In this document: piece after piece, positions 23,607 to 35,600 of the stretch
Layout: each line of letters begins with the position of its first letter
Numbering within the stretch: position 1 is the first letter of the stretch
Origin: Hippopus hippopus
Lineage: Eukaryota; Mollusca; Bivalvia; Cardiida; Cardiidae
Reading direction: 5' to 3'
Assembly (NCBI GenBank): GCA_946811185.2
Contig: OX328099.1
Coordinates: 22,533,859-22,597,858 of the forward strand
DNA: 64,000 nt
Translations under genes and position numbers: made by a program
Notes under the pieces: model-generated
What the model saw: only the letters and a program-made list of their open reading frames with translations
What the model was told of the DNA's origin: nothing
Database searches by the model: none

Positions 23607-23827
23607 TTAACTCTTTACCTGACCACAAAATTTTAAATTTATTCATGTTGAAAGCATTAGCAGACAACAAATAAAATGTTACAAGGATAAAACTTTGTCT
23701 ATAAGGGTATGAAACATTGGTGGGAAAGAGAGAAAATACTGGTGGCAAGCATTTTCTCATTTTCCTACAACTTTAACAAATTTTTTCTCACGGTCATAAC
23801 ACATGCGACTGTTTGATAAAGTGTTAA
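23607..23827 (+). mobile_element. Family A MITE, older
   Basis: TTAACTCTTTACCTGACCAC start, TTTGATAAAGTGTTAA end; core with mismatches. Confidence 0.68.
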
Positions 23828-24491
23828 GTAGGAGCATAAAATAGGCTAAAATACAGCAAAATAGGCTAAAATACAGCAAAATATGTTTAAATATGATGAC
23901 CAGTTTTTAGTAAATTTAAATAAATCATACATGTACAGATAAAAAAGTAAAAACATTTCAAGACTGATGCATACATCTACATAAAGAACTATGAGATTAT
24001 AAAAAAAATATTTGAGAATATATCATTAAAAATACGTAGAACTAAACTAGACATGTGTCAATATGACACAGATGCTCCCACTCTGGTAAAAAATGAGGAT
24101 GAAAAGAGGCCACAACTGCCAAAGTAATTTTGTGGATTCTACTTTATCTCAAACTTGACCTTGTGTTTATAATTTTATTATACATGTATACTAGTAAATT
24201 TTCCAGCTCAAGTACAAGCATTGCAACCGAATGAAATAACACACACAACAGAAAAATATCCATATCTACACTATGAAATACAGTCTCAAATATGGTATGA
24301 TGACGTAACTGGCGCAGGGACTAAGATGCATTGATTTAGGATTTGATTAGTCAAAATGTTACTTAATAATAGTTTCATAAAGACAAAGTTATAAACCTCC
24401 ACACCATTGTCTCATTTTGTTTACAGTTTTCGAATAAAATGTCAATAATTGCAAAACTTTTGTCATTGATGGTTGTAGGTATATAATAAAA

Positions 24492-24652
24492 GGAATATTA
24501 TGTTGTGGTAACTTTCCTGGTGCTTGTATTTGCTTCTTGCTGTGCAGGAAAATTTTGATATCTTGCACGACCTTTGGTCTCACACGATATCAAATTTTCT
24601 CACGCTGCTCAAATCAAATACAAGCACCACCGAAGTTACAACATAATATTCC
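24492..24652. repeat. 161-bp near-perfect palindrome
   Basis: GGAATATTATGTTGTGGTAA at the left is matched by TTACAACATAATATTCC at the right; inner arms AAAATTTTGATATC and GATATCAAATTTTC; centre GACCTTTGGTC. It can fold into one long hairpin. No known family recognised. Confidence 0.8.
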
Positions 24653-25065
24653 ACAAATTTATACCTTTCTGTAAAATATTAATCAAACACTCTAAACTTT
24701 TCAAAAGATAACAAATGGAAACTAGCACTTTGGAATTAGAAAATGAATGATCCACATGCAATGCATGTTTCTTAGCTGGAGAATTTGTAGGAAGATCTAC
24801 AGTGAAAAACATTGCACATGACAAATCCAATACCATAGATTCTACTACCATAAGAAATTGTTTGTCAAAGCTTAGTGCAATAAAACTAGAAGATTTTTCT
24901 TTGAGTTCATGCTCTATTTGGATCTTTTACAAATAATTGCTGGATAAATCACTGAAATGGGAATGAACTTAAAAAAGTGTACACAGAGTGGGTGCAAGGT
25001 GGCAATGTTGCAGGTAGTGTAAATACTTTAGAGAATACTGTCAATTCATGGTATTTGAAACAAAT

Positions 25066-25190
25066 TCAACCCTCTCAGAGCCATGGGTAGAAACAAGTCT
25101 TTGCCAATGGCATAGATGAAGATAACACACAGTCTGATCTTGAATCTATACTGTCCTCTTGTGCAGTTAAGCCTGAGGCTAAAAGTCTTT
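25066..25190. mobile_element. Family B MITE, diverged
   Basis: CATAGATGAAGATAACACA faces CAGTCTGATCTTGAATCTA; ends approximate. Confidence 0.5.
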
Positions 25191-25272
25191 CAGATTTTAG
25201 TAGAATGTATATTTAGCTGTCAAAAGAAGTGAAAGCATTTTGCACTTAAAAAGTAAATACAAAGAGTCATAC

Positions 25273-25495
25273 TCTGTGAAAAGAGGGTTTAGTGCATCTG
25301 CAAAAAGTATTGACCAAGGAGAGCCTGCCCAGGCTGACACAGGTTGAAACTTTTTGCCATTTACGAATTTTCTGCATGTCTGAGGATCATTCTATCTTAT
25401 GAATCTGTCTGTTGTTAGATCTTATAGATTCAGTCATTTGATGATTTGCGTGGTACAATAAATCACGGAAATGCATTAAACCCCCAACTACCAAG
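25273..25495 (-). mobile_element. Family D MITE (GGGGGCTTAATGCATC ends)
   Basis: TGTGAAAAGAGGGTTTAGTG left and AATGCATTAAACCCCC right; the inner CCTGCCCAGG palindrome is flanked by TATTGACCAAGG. Inverted copy of 33975-34215. Confidence 0.65.
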
Positions 25496-25544
25496 AGCAT
25501 GGTTCAAAAACATGTATAGTATGGTCTATCTTTTATTCAACCCT

Positions 25545-25787
25545 CCACCAAACAATCAAACAGCAAGTTTTTAAGAATCTGGGGACCACTTTACCAATAA
25601 TTTGTAAGTTTTTACAAACAAATAAACAAAACAGCACCCCCTCGGTAAAAAATCCTGAAAACACTGTGGGAACCAAGTTTTCAACCCTTTCAAAGACAAA
25701 TCACTTCATTCACATTTAATTTGCCATATTCAGGTGCTTTCGCTGTGGACAAGTCTAAAATTTTCTTGTTTGGTAAAGAGTTATTAT
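25545..25787 (-). mobile_element. Family A MITE without hairpin core
   Basis: CAACCCTCCACCAAACAATC start, TTTGGTAAAGAGTTA end; most of the palindrome is missing (AACACTGTGGGAACCAAG). Confidence 0.6.
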
Positions 25788-26043
25788 AAAACAATATTGA
25801 TGCTTTTACATTAGCAAAAATAAAACTATCAATCACAGTATCTGCATGTAAATACATGTACATGTCAATAAAACAGAATTTTATTAGATTGTTTATTGTT
25901 TTAATACTTTTTTTAAAAAACATATTTTCAATTATATTGCAGTGGCCAGGACAGCTATTCATGCTTTCAGGGTTTTTTACAACTACACATAATACTTAGT
26001 ACAACATTCTTTCGAAGCTTTCCCAAATAAACAATGTTTAAGC

Positions 26044-26168
26044 CAAATGATGGGCACAAGTATTTTCCCTTTTTTACCACAAAATTTTTTTCCCTCCCAA
26101 AACAATTCCATCTGCAATTGCTTTTAATTTGCATGATTCTAAAACTTTATCATGTGGTACAGGGTTAA
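26044..26168 (-). mobile_element. Right half of a family A MITE
   Basis: It ends GTGGTACAGGGTTAA and shares TTAA 26165-26168 with the next copy; left half lost. Confidence 0.62.
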
Positions 26169-26390
26169 CCCTTTACCAGACAACAAAATTTTAGCCTTGT
26201 CCAAATTGAAAGCATTTACAGATGACAATATCATTGTGAGTCAAATGGTGCTATTTTCTGGGACAAGGTAGAAAACATGGTGGGAAAAGGAGAAAATGCT
26301 GGTTATCAGCATTTTCTCCTTTTCCCACCATGTTTTCAAAAGGCTTCTTTTCCTGGGTCGTTAAAAGTTGTCATTGTGTGGTAAAGGGTT
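26165..26390 (+). mobile_element. Family A MITE, reference copy
   Basis: TTAACCCTTTACCAGACAAC start; conserved left arm TTGTCCAAATTGAAAGCATT; perfect 27-base hairpin arm (from GTGGGAAAAGGAGAAAATGC) around GTTATC; right arm TCGTTAAAAGT then GTGTGGTAAAGGGTT. The ends TTAACYCTTTACCA resemble piggyBac-type termini (TTAA target, CCCTTT start). No coding capacity. It lies about 115 bp downstream of the SLC35B3 stop codon. Confidence 0.82.
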
Positions 26391-26503
26391 CAGCAATATG
26401 TTGACATCAAAAAGCAGTTAAACTGATGCTACAGTAATTGCCATATTCCATTTCGATCTATAAACATATATACAAAACTTTTTTAATACTTTACAACACT
26501 ATC

Positions 26504-26672
26504 TCATACTACAGAGCTAGAAATATTCTCAAGTTGATATTTTTTCACTTTGATAAATCTGTACTGTAAATATTGTATAAAAGCGTAGATTGCCTCGTCC
26601 CATTTCACTCTGTTTTTACTGTAGACATTTAAGTAGATTCCTATAATTACAATTATACCAGACCACACATAC
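26504..26672 (-). CDS. SLC35B3: SLC35B3 terminal coding exon 9
   Basis: The acceptor is actttcag; stop TGA is at 26506-26504. It encodes the last helix (YVWSGIIVIIGIYLNVYSKN) and a 37-residue cytosolic tail unlike the vertebrate tail. No AATAAA lies in the first 100 bases after the stop, and a family A MITE begins about 115 bp downstream, so the 3' UTR probably includes repeat sequence. Confidence 0.93.
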
Positions 26673-29600
26673 CTGAAAGTGAAAATAAGAAGAAAAAAAG
26701 ATTACACAGAGTCCACATTTAGGAAAAAGTCCACTAATAACACGGCTAATTTTATTGTATATATGTGAATTAACCCTGTACCACCTTACTCTGAGGTTTA
26801 AGAACCCCAGGAAAGAAAACTTTTGAAAACATTGTTGGAAAAGGAGAAAATGTTGGTTACCAGCAATTTCTCCTTTTTCGACAATGTCTTTGACCTATAC
26901 AGCGAAAAACAGTATCATTTAAAAACATTTGCATTGTCATCTGTAAAATTCTTCAGTTTGCATGAGTTCAAAATTTTGCCATGTTTGGACAGGTTGAATT
27001 TGGTGAGAGCAGGACATTTGCCCCATTAAGTCTTTACAAAATGACAATTTCTTTTTTTTTTTAACCATATGACAAAAAAACTTTTCGATCCATATTTAAT
27101 ACATTTGCCGACGGTACATTTGGTGCGGCTAAAATAATGAGAGCTCACTTTAAAAAGTATTGAAAAAATTGCATGAAATGTTTTCATAGGGCTTCATTCT
27201 CAGAGTAATAAGCTGTAAGATAAAACATAACATCGTTGAAATGATATCCCCCGCCGAAAAAGACCTTTTTTGATAAAAACATATTCGAGGTATTGTGTGT
27301 TGCATGTACATGTGGCCTTTTACCATAACATGGCATTTCATTAAATGAAAACAAACAAGATGTCTGTTTGTAAAACAGTCATGCCCCCCTACTGCCACAT
27401 TGATACAGTAAGTGGCACAGTTCATAAACTGATATCAAAATAATTGATTGGGAAATATCGATGTCATCTTTTTGATTTATAGCCCACTTCAATTGTTAAA
27501 CGTGATAATCTGTCATAAGTTCGCATAATTATACATAGCGCCGTGTGTATACATACAAGAATGTAAACAGTCGCCGATACACAGACTGGGTTATTGATTT
27601 TCTTCTCGGCACGTGCGTTCCACTTCTACTTTTTTCCAGTGGACTTCGATGCTTACTACGTCCCCGATAATACATGAATAAAATGTTGGAGCCACAAGTT
27701 GAGCCACATATGATGATTTTTGAGACACTTTAATTTTTTTTGAGCAAATGGCTCAAGTGGCGAACGGCAGCGTGGGCCCTGAAACATCTGGTGGTCACTG
27801 TGACCTTGACCTTTCACGGATTAACCTTAAAATCGATAGGGATCATTTACACTCAAAGATGAATATCTATACAGAATTTGAAAGACCTATGTCAATTCTG
27901 TGTCTAGTTATCATCTGGACAAGGTTTGGTCTATATATCATTAAGTTGAAGGCCACTGTGACCTTGACCCTTGATGGATTAATCTCAAAATCAATAGGGA
28001 TCATTTACACTCTGAGATGAATATCTGTACAGAATTTGAAGAACATATGTCAATTCTGTGTCTAGTTATCATCTGGACAAGGTTTGGTCTATATATCATT
28101 AAGTTGAAGGCCACTGTGACCTTGACCTTTGATGGATTAATCTCAAAATCGATAGGGATCATCTACACTCTGAGACAAATGTCTGTGCCAAATTTGATGA
28201 ACCTAGGTCAATTCTGTGTCTAGTTGTCATCCAGACAAGGTTTGGTCTATATATCAACATGTTGACGGTCATTGTGACCTTGACATTTGACCGATTGACC
28301 TCAAAATCAATAGGGATCATCTACACTCCGAGACGCATGTCTGTGCCAAATTTGACAAACCTAGGTCAATTCTGTGTCTAGTTATCATCCAGACAAGGTT
28401 TGGTCTATATATCAACATGTTGATGGTCACTGTGACCTTTACATTTGACCAATTGACTTCAAAATCAATAGGGATCATCTACACTCCGAGACGCATGTCT
28501 GTGCCAAATTTGACGAACCTAGGTCAGTTCTGTGTCTAGTTATTATCCGGACAAGGTAAGGTCTACAGACCGACCGACAGACCTACGGACCGACCGACCG
28601 ACATGTGCAAAGCAATATATCCCCACTTCGTTGAAGGGGGGCGTAATAATAATGAAAATATACATCAAGCCCCCTTTTTCCATGACACATCATTATATAT
28701 AAAAGAAAATTGTATCAACAGACTATCTTAAGGAAGACATGCATGAAGTTTCATAAATGTTTGTCAAGGACTTTAGAAGATATCTGTCCAGGCGGACGGA
28801 CGGGCGAACTGACTGTTATTGGTCCATAATGAAATTATACATTTAGCCCCCTTTTTTCATGACATGGCATTAAAAAAGCATATATAACTGTGGTGTTGCA
28901 TGGTCAATCTGGCTGAAAGTTTTTGTCCTGCATTTCCAAATGGTGGTTGATAGATGTGACAAGTTTGATGTAAAAACTCTGTATAGTTTTCAAGATAAGA
29001 CTCAAAACATCAAAAATTTACTCAACCGTGTAACTTAATTTCACTCCCAGTCGGCCATTTTGCATCAAATCAAAAAAAAAAAGAAAAAGTGTCTTGGCGG
29101 AATGGGTTTTTGTACACACATATAAAATTTCACGAAATCCTTTGGCGGGGGATAAAAACTGGCTTGATAATAACACATCCCACATTTCAAACCTGTCCCA
29201 ATGCAAATCATCTTCAGCAGAAACTGCACCACCTCAACCCTTTACTACACAATCCCAGGCTTTAACGATCCTGAAGGAGAAGCCTTTTGAAAACCTTGTG
29301 GGAAAAGGAGAAAATGCTGGTAACCAGACAACTTTAATACTTAGGCTACATTCAAACTGTCATCTGCAAATGCTTTCAAGTTGGACAAGTTTATATTTTT
29401 CTTGTGTGGTATAGAATTACAGGAACAACTTGCTTTGCTTTCAAGATATCTGCAACAAGAGGGCAATGTCAGCCCTGACATCTGATATTGAACATAAGCT
29501 TGATTCTAAACATCTAACCCCTCTAGGATGGAGCCATTTCTTACTCCAGAATTAGAGACATGGTCTCAAAGACGGGTCTGCATAAAGTATCACTGCTATT

Positions 29601-32600
29601 ACTACTGAACCATGTAAAAATTTGATTCTTTGTTTGGTGTTAAACTCTATTTCAACATTATTTCAGTTCTATTGCAACAGCCAGTGCTCCTATACCTGCT
29701 TTCCTGAAGTTTCTTTTACCAGTACATACTTTTTTTCAAGCCTCTGGCGGCTTTCTCACATAAACATTAAGAAAACAATGTCATGCATTGAGAGAAATGA
29801 ATCCTATCACAAAGATTTCATCAATCAAAGATTTTGGCCAAGCTGGGAATTAAGTACAGACCCCTGGGTTTCAAGCCCTGTATGTTACTAGTAGAGTTAC
29901 CAGGGTTGGAAAAACAGTTTGAGATAAAATGGCAAAACTTACTGATATGTAAATGGTTTGGTAAAGAATAGGAATGACAAGATGATGGTCACTGCTTTTC
30001 TACAGGTTGTCACTGCAAAAACAAACACAAAATTGGTTGTATTGCTTGTTGGTATTGGAGTTCAACACTGATTTAACAAATAAGGTCATATTACAGTGGT
30101 CAGTGCACCTTCACATGTGTTTCCTGGCTTTTCTTACACCAATGCTGACACAACTTTCTCTCCAGGTCACTGGCTACTTTACGCACATACATCAGAAGTG
30201 AGAGCCTAAAATTGCCAGAAAGAAGGTTTGCCTCAACCGGGTATCAGGCCTGCATCCACAATGCCTTTGAGCAAATTGTAACAGGGTAAACCTTTACAAG
30301 CATTATGTAGGCATGAAATCAAAGGAAAAGGGAAACAAGTCAATAATACTAGAATTGTTGCAGGTGGGCGAATACACCACACCCTTGTCTTGTCATTTTT
30401 TTGGATCAGGAAAAAAAAAATTTAACTCTTTACTGAGAGACTTGTCGAAATCCGAAGTATTTGAGGACAACAAAATTACTGGGTTCACATGATGAGCTTT
30501 GCCTTTAAAAGAGTAGAAAACATTGGTAACCAGCATTTTCTCCTTTCCCCACAGTGTTTTCAAAAGCTTTCTCTGTCAGGGTCATTAAAATTTGTGCTTG
30601 CATGGTTAAGGGTAAAGGCAGATGGGTTGACTGGCAACAAGACAACCTGTTTCAATCAAACTTTTCCTAACTTCAGAAAGAGGGGTATAAAAAATCTGGA
30701 AAAACAAAATATTTACTTGACAGACAGACAGGCAACCTAAATCAAAATCCTTGACTTTGAAAGGGAGTGGAAGCAGGTTATTTAAAAAAGAACTTGGCAA
30801 AGAGGGTCACTGGCCCTACACCGCTCACCTGAGTAAAGTCATCTAGGATTGACAAACCTGGAGAGATCCTGGTTGTGATGATATCAAACACATGAGTGTC
30901 AGCAACTTACTTTTTGACCAACTTGAACTATTTTTGTTCTTATCAGAGATAATAATAAAGACAAAAAATTCTGACGGATTTTCATGACTAATGGGCTAAA
31001 AAGATGGCCTCTAGAGTGCACACAAGGTTTTACTAAGATTTGGCCCAGTGACCTACTTACTGCTCCTATGTGGCCCAATTTCAAACTTGCACAAGATTTT
31101 ATCGAGACAAACATTCTGACAAGGTTTCTTGAGTATTGGACTGAAAATGTGGCCCCTAGAGCGTAACGTAATTGTTGACGCCCAAACAACACACAACTGA
31201 CACAGCACGATCACAAAACTGCACCTTGAGGACAAAGTGCTCAAGGTGAGCTAAAATGTTGAGAAATTGTTAAATAAAAGACTTACCTGTTACAGCCACT
31301 AGAGCCCCAAAAGACTTTAGTAAGGTAAGAACTATATTTACACCTATATAGCCAGACAGGGAGAAAACCAGTCCATAGCCATAGGTCTCCATGGGATACT
31401 AAAATAAATTTCACATCTGTTAATTAACCCTTTACCAGACGACAAAATTTTAGAATTTTTGACTCATACAAATAAACCTTTTATGGCACAATCCCAACTT
31501 ATAACGACTCAGAAGGTTTTTGAAAACATCGTGGGGAAAGAAAAAAATGCTGGTAATCAGCATTTTTTCCTTTTCCCACAATGTTTTCTACCCATCTAAA
31601 GACCAATTTCAATTTTTCAGTCACATTTATTTTGTTGTCTGCAAATGCTTTCAATTTGGACATGGCTAAAATTTTGTCACCAGGTAATGAGTTAAGGCAT
31701 TTGAAGATGACAAATGTTGCTGAAATAAGGACATTTATCTTTAGGTAGTAAGGCAAAAAAACACTGTGGGAAAAGGAGAAAATGTTGGTAACCAGATTCT
31801 CTCTTTTTCCCACTATTTTTTCAATACTTTATTTCTCACGGTTATTAAAACACGGGGTCTGATGTAAAGGGTTAACTCTACCAAAAAATCCAGAGTTTAA
31901 ACAACTGTAAGTACGGAGGCTTTTGAACACATTATGAGAAAAGGAGAAAATGCTGGTTCTAATATTTCTAAGCCAAAGTCCATAATTTAAATCATCTAAA
32001 TTGTCATCTGCAAGTGCTTTCAATTTGAGAAACTAAAAATTTTGAGACACTAAAGTTTCATTCTCCCCCTTCAAATGAATATTAATATCTTTATCGCTTT
32101 AAAGATAAAAATTTTCAGACAAATCCATTTTAAAAGCATTTGCAAACAACATAATTCATGTGGATCAAATCAAGGTTTTGTCTTTGGTAAGGTAGGAAAA
32201 ATTGTGGCTAAAAGACTTACCAGCATTTTATCCTATTCCAAACTGCATTCAAGAGCCATTTTCATCAAGGTCCCAAAAAGTCAAATTTAGAATTAATTGA
32301 AAACAGGTCAAATAATAAGATCAAAGTTGGCCTGTAGGCTTATGGAAGTCCTAAACTCTGACTTTACAAAACTAAGGGTTTCTGGTCATTTCACCCCCTT
32401 CAAATATGGAGAAAAAAAAGCAAAACATTTAAAATTGGAGGGACATTTAGAAAACTTTGGCATGCAAATTCAAAGAAATAGGGGTTTAGGGAGAACCCTA
32501 AAAATACCTTTTGACAAACCAGAAAAGCAGGAACCAAGTCTCCCAATATCACAATACCAATCAGTATATACACAAACCCAATGGAATAGGAAAAAAATAC

Positions 32601-35600
32601 CTGAGAAAACAAAAAATATACAAAATAGAGTAAACCATGTTTCAATGGCCACCTCTTTTAAAAGGGCAATAACTCTTTCCAATGAAACAAAATGTTAGAC
32701 TCATCCAAATTGAAAGCATTTGAGGACGACAAATCTAATGTAGCTCAACCGAAATTAATTTTTAAGCCTCCATGCACATACCGCTAAAAAAAGTTCGTAG
32801 AGTCTTATATTTATGCATATAAAGAGACTGAAGTCTGTGTCCCTAGAGCCCTGCTAAAGACGGTTTTTAACCCTTTACCAAACAATCCCTGGTTTTACGA
32901 CCCTGAGATAGAAGCCTTTTGAAAACATTGTGGGAAAAGGAGAAAATGCTGGTAACCAGCATTTTCTCCTTTTCCCACAATGTTTTCTAACCTGCTAGAA
33001 ACAAATTTCAATTTTTGAGTTACGTTTGTTTTGTCGTCTCTAAGTGCTTTCAATTTGGACAAGGCTACAATTTTGTCGTTTGGTAAATAGATAAGACATC
33101 AGTAAAGTTCATCAAAAGAAAAATAAAACTAGAACTTGTTTTTCTACAAAAAAACAGATGTCTCCCCCCCTTTTTGGTGTCAGAAGGATTAATAATCCAT
33201 GATAAAGTTATTAACATTTTCTCCCAGATTTCTATTGCGGACACGAAATTGTAAGTAAAATGAGTAAGGAAAATAATCAAAGGGAAATAACTCGAAAAAT
33301 ATACAAGCCAGAGTTATGGTTCTTGTGCATGACACTTCGTCTTATGGTGCTTTACAAATGTGTGAAGTTTTATCAAAATATCTTAAAAGGTGTTCGTGTT
33401 ATAGAGCGGACACGACTTGTGACGGAAAGACAGACAGACAGATGGACGGACAGAAAGACAGAGAGGGAAAAATAAGAGGTCTCCCAACCCTGACGGGGGG
33501 AGACATAATTCAGTGCTGTTAGATCTCACCATCTCTGAATTATTTCCATGGTATTCCTTCATTGCTTTTTCTTGAAAGTTTCCGATTACTCCATCGGCAC
33601 ACAGAGCTAATGAGATTAAAATTACCCCTACAAAACGTTACAATTATACATAAATTATTAACAGAAAAACATGACCAATTACCAATATACATGTAAATTA
33701 CCCAAGCAAAAACATGACAAATTCTACATAAATTACTCCAGCAGAACAAGACCATTGTACATAAATTTTACCCCTGCAAAGTATTACCAATTATAAACAA
33801 ATAATACCCACAGAAACATAACAAATCATAGATAAATTTCATCTGAAGAAGTATGATGAGTTATACATAACTCAGGCCTCAAAAAAAATGACCAGTTGTA
33901 CATAAATTGCACTGCAAATCACAACTAATTATACATTATGTTGAGATATATATATAAATGAGCCATGCTCTTGCAAAAAGGGGGCTTGATGAATCTCTGT
34001 AATGCATGATACCTAGCAAGTCATCACATGTTCATGAATCCATAAAATCCATTTTGTCCAACAATCGACTGAGTCATGAGGTAGACTGGTCCTTGGACAT
34101 ACAGAAAATTGACCAATGGCGAAAAGTTTCGGCCCAGGTCAGCCTGCGCAGTTGGTGCAGGCTGACCTTGGTCGATACGTTTCGCAGATGCATTAAGCCC
34201 CCTTTTCACAGAGCAGGGCTCAAATATATGTGGCCCTTGTCTGTTTACATGTACATACATATTTAAAATTTAATGATTAGCCCTTTGTTTATTTACATAC
34301 CATAAAGGTCAAGGGAAAGGGACACATGATATTAATGTAAACAATATCAAATCAGTAACCTTTTATCCGTTTCACAAATTACAAGGGTCTATAACCCCTT
34401 GTTTGTTTATGTGCCATAGGGGTCAATAACCACTTACCTATTTGCATATCATAAGCATCAACAGCCCCTTATACATTTACATATCACAAGCGTCACTAAC
34501 CCCTTACTTACATGTATTTACACACCATAAGGGACAAAGGAAGGGGACAAACTTGTTATCTACAAATAGTATCAAACTGATAACCCCTTGTCTATTTACA
34601 TACCGTAATTGTTGATAACCCCTTGTCTACCTACATACAATAAGGGCCAAAGGAAGGGGACGCACTGTATCTCAGTGATAACTCTATTTGCATACCATTA
34701 CAGTCAAAGAAAGGGGACACATACCATAAGGGTCAAAGGAAGGGGACACACTGTTATCTGCTAATGTAAACAGTATCAAACCAATAACCATCATAAGTAC
34801 AGCTGTCACATCTATTTTATTGTATCTCTTGCCTGAAAGGAGAATAAATGGCCATTTAATGTTTCTCAAGTACAATAACTTAGCCATTTACCAAGCAATC
34901 ATGTGTTCAAATGACCTGATGAAAGAGGTTTTTGAAAACATAGAGGGGGAAAAAAGAAAATGCATTTTCTCCTTTTCCACAATTCTTCCTGATACATATT
35001 CCTTTGTGAATTTGTGGCATATTTGATTTGTTGTATGCAAATGCTTTCAATTTGGATCAGTCTAAAATTTTGTTCGCTGGTAACTCCCTACCACACAACA
35101 AAATTTCAAAGTGGACCATATTGAAAACATTATAACCCTTTACCAAACAATCCCTTGTTTTAACGACTCCGAAGGAGAAAGCCTTTGAAATCATCATGGG
35201 AAAAGGAGCAAATGCTGGTAACCAGCATTTTCTCCATTTCCCACAATGTTTTCTGTCCTATCAAGTACAGAAATCATCTTTTCAGCAACATTTAATTTGT
35301 TATCTGCAAATGCTTTCAATTTGGTCCAGTCCAAGATTTTGTCGTTTGGTAAAGAGTTAAAAATACGCATTAAGTATGGCTAATATGATGGGACTCATCT
35401 TTGTAAATATTGAAGACATAGTGAGAAAGGGAGAAAATGCTGGCAACTACATGATTGTTGCATTCTCACTTTTTTTTTAACAGAATGTTTTCAAAAGCCC
35501 TCCTCCAGAAAGCTGTCAAAAAATTGGAGAGAAAAAAAGAGAGGTTAATCTGCAATGCAACTCCTTGTTTTTTGCTGTCCTCAGGAAGATGGCATTTGAA

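Noticed and set aside
24636..24851. 71-codon minus-strand open frame and its 24389-24583 neighbour
   Set aside because: They overlap the 161-bp palindrome and show no family resemblance or splice sites.
27748..28223. Two similar 70-90 codon open frames
   Set aside because: They are repeats of the 158-bp core of a family C element.
32297..32698. 133-codon plus-strand open frame
   Set aside because: It is the antisense shadow of SLC35B3 exon 6 and flanking intron.
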